Of a stretch of DNA of 54,409 bases, positions 53,826 to 54,409 are shown piece after piece. The stretch comes from Desulfuromonas sp. Its GTDB lineage: Bacteria; Desulfobacterota; Desulfuromonadia; Desulfuromonadales; Desulfuromonadaceae. The number at the start of each line of letters is the position of its first letter. Within the stretch, counting starts at the first letter, position 1. The notes below the pieces were generated by a model, which searched no databases, was not told the DNA's origin, and saw nothing but the letters and a program-made list of their open reading frames with translations. The stretch spans positions 1,576 to 55,984 of the forward strand of contig PKUE01000169.1 in the NCBI GenBank assembly GCA_002869685.1, given 5' to 3'. A program made the translations under genes and the position numbers.

Positions 53826-54409
53826 AGCTGGTGCCCACGTGACGTGGGCTTCCGCTGCTGAACGGGAGGGCTTAAGTGCAAAGAAAAGACTACTGTAGGG
53901 TGGGCTCCGTCCCACCCGTTTAATCGGTGCCACACCAGAGATAGAGAAAGACGAAAGCGTGTCATCAACGTTTTACGCTAAAAATGATGAGTCGCACGAT
54001 TAGCCGACCTCAAGGGCGGCGAGCCGAATCCTCAACGCACAACGGAAACAAACTCATTGTCGGTAAATCTAGGTTCAGGAGAAGTTAAGCCGGTTTTTGC
54101 ATCCTTTTGGGCGGCCAGCCAAAAGGATGTCGCCTGCCGGGGCGAAACCCGGCGACCTTGACGTTGACCTTGATCTCCTGTGGTTCCGATATTCAACCAA
54201 TCGCTCAGGCGAACCTCATCCGTTCTCATAGCTAGTCCCCACGTGACGTGGGCTTCCGCGCCCACACGTCAGGCTACTTTTGCGTCGACAAAAGTAGCGC
54301 AAAATCGACTCCCGACCATTGCGCCCTGCGGGTTCCCTCTCTGCGTTCACTTACACCGTGATGTCGGCAAAAACTCGCTAACGCTCAGACAGTTTGCCGA
54401 CAAACATCA
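53826..54409 (-). repeat. Dispersed structured repeat copy R3 (inverted; modules B-A-B end), cut by the window edge
   Basis: Reading the minus strand from 54409 this is module B (54409-54228), a linker, module A (about 54176-53868) and a short B-end fragment (53858-53826). It contains CATCCTTTTGG/CCAAAAGGATG (54100-54129), whose last pair is G:C where R1 has A:T, the stem GCTACTTTTG/CAAAAGTAGC (54273-54298) and GTGGGC/GCCCAC (54247-54265). The open frame at 54032-54265 lies inside the repeat and is not a gene. The stretch 53647-53825 between cstA and the repeat shows nothing recognisable. Confidence 0.87.

Noticed and set aside
54032-54265. A 77-codon open frame in repeat R3, and similar frames at 6400-6627 and 6960-7187
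   Set aside because: They sit inside the repeat modules and their translations are not conserved between copies.

Overview
The window looks like chromosomal DNA of a Desulfuromonas/Geobacter-type delta-proteobacterium (Desulfuromonadia). This is an inference from gene content: an exported lipoprotein with three CXXCH haem sites, an NfnAB-type electron-bifurcating transhydrogenase, a giant secreted rhodanese beside an outer-membrane barrel, a two-gene CstA/purT stretch, haem genes (hemE, hemL, an AhbD/NirJ-like radical SAM enzyme), and c-di-GMP signalling proteins (GGDEF, HD-GYP). Most of it is housekeeping DNA. No tRNA, rRNA, CRISPR array, transposase or prophage gene was seen.

Layout. 1-3.4 kb: outer-membrane barrel and a triple-tandem thiosulfate sulfurtransferase lipoprotein that runs off the left edge. 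3.7-6.5 kb: hemE, an AhbD-like radical SAM/SPASM enzyme and a shikimate-kinase-like protein. 6.5-7.1 kb: first copy (R1) of a long structured intergenic repeat. 7.1-13.2 kb: an exported SH3 protein, nitronate monooxygenase family protein, a sensor kinase/response regulator pair, quinone oxidoreductase and MltA. 13.4-19.1 kb: a DUF898/M48 protease pair, then pstSCAB. 19-26.7 kb (minus strand): MsrAB, GGDEF, DUF2959, PriA, AGCS symporter, DAHP synthase. 26.9-30.1 kb: trmB-truD, a promoter-rich gap with a possible 32-residue ORF, and an IclR regulator.

30.2-33.1 kb holds the most interesting gene set: a tightly overlapping operon of a CHAD-domain (polyphosphate-binding family) protein, a ParA-type ATPase, a 59-residue ribbon-helix-helix-like protein and a helix-hairpin-helix protein with a histone-H1-like lysine tail. 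I infer a system for positioning or segregating polyphosphate granules on the nucleoid. It is preceded by a near-consensus promoter whose -10 box is covered by a perfect palindrome.

33.2-37 kb: a radical SAM enzyme overlapping a PHP-domain/glycosyltransferase fusion. 37-44.8 kb: coaE, hemL, a HEAT protein and an HD-GYP protein that share an N-terminal domain, a second HEAT protein, pyruvate kinase and a small membrane protein. 44.8-47.5 kb: two macro-domain paralogues flanking an aminotransferase and repeat copy R2. 47.6-53.6 kb: nfnB-nfnA, the haem lipoprotein, purT and cstA. 53.8-54.4 kb: inverted repeat copy R3 at the right edge.

The R1/R2/R3 repeats consist of two modules (A and B) in different orders. 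They carry hairpins in which base-pair changes are compensated between copies, so they look like a selected structured RNA or DNA element rather than random intergenic sequence.
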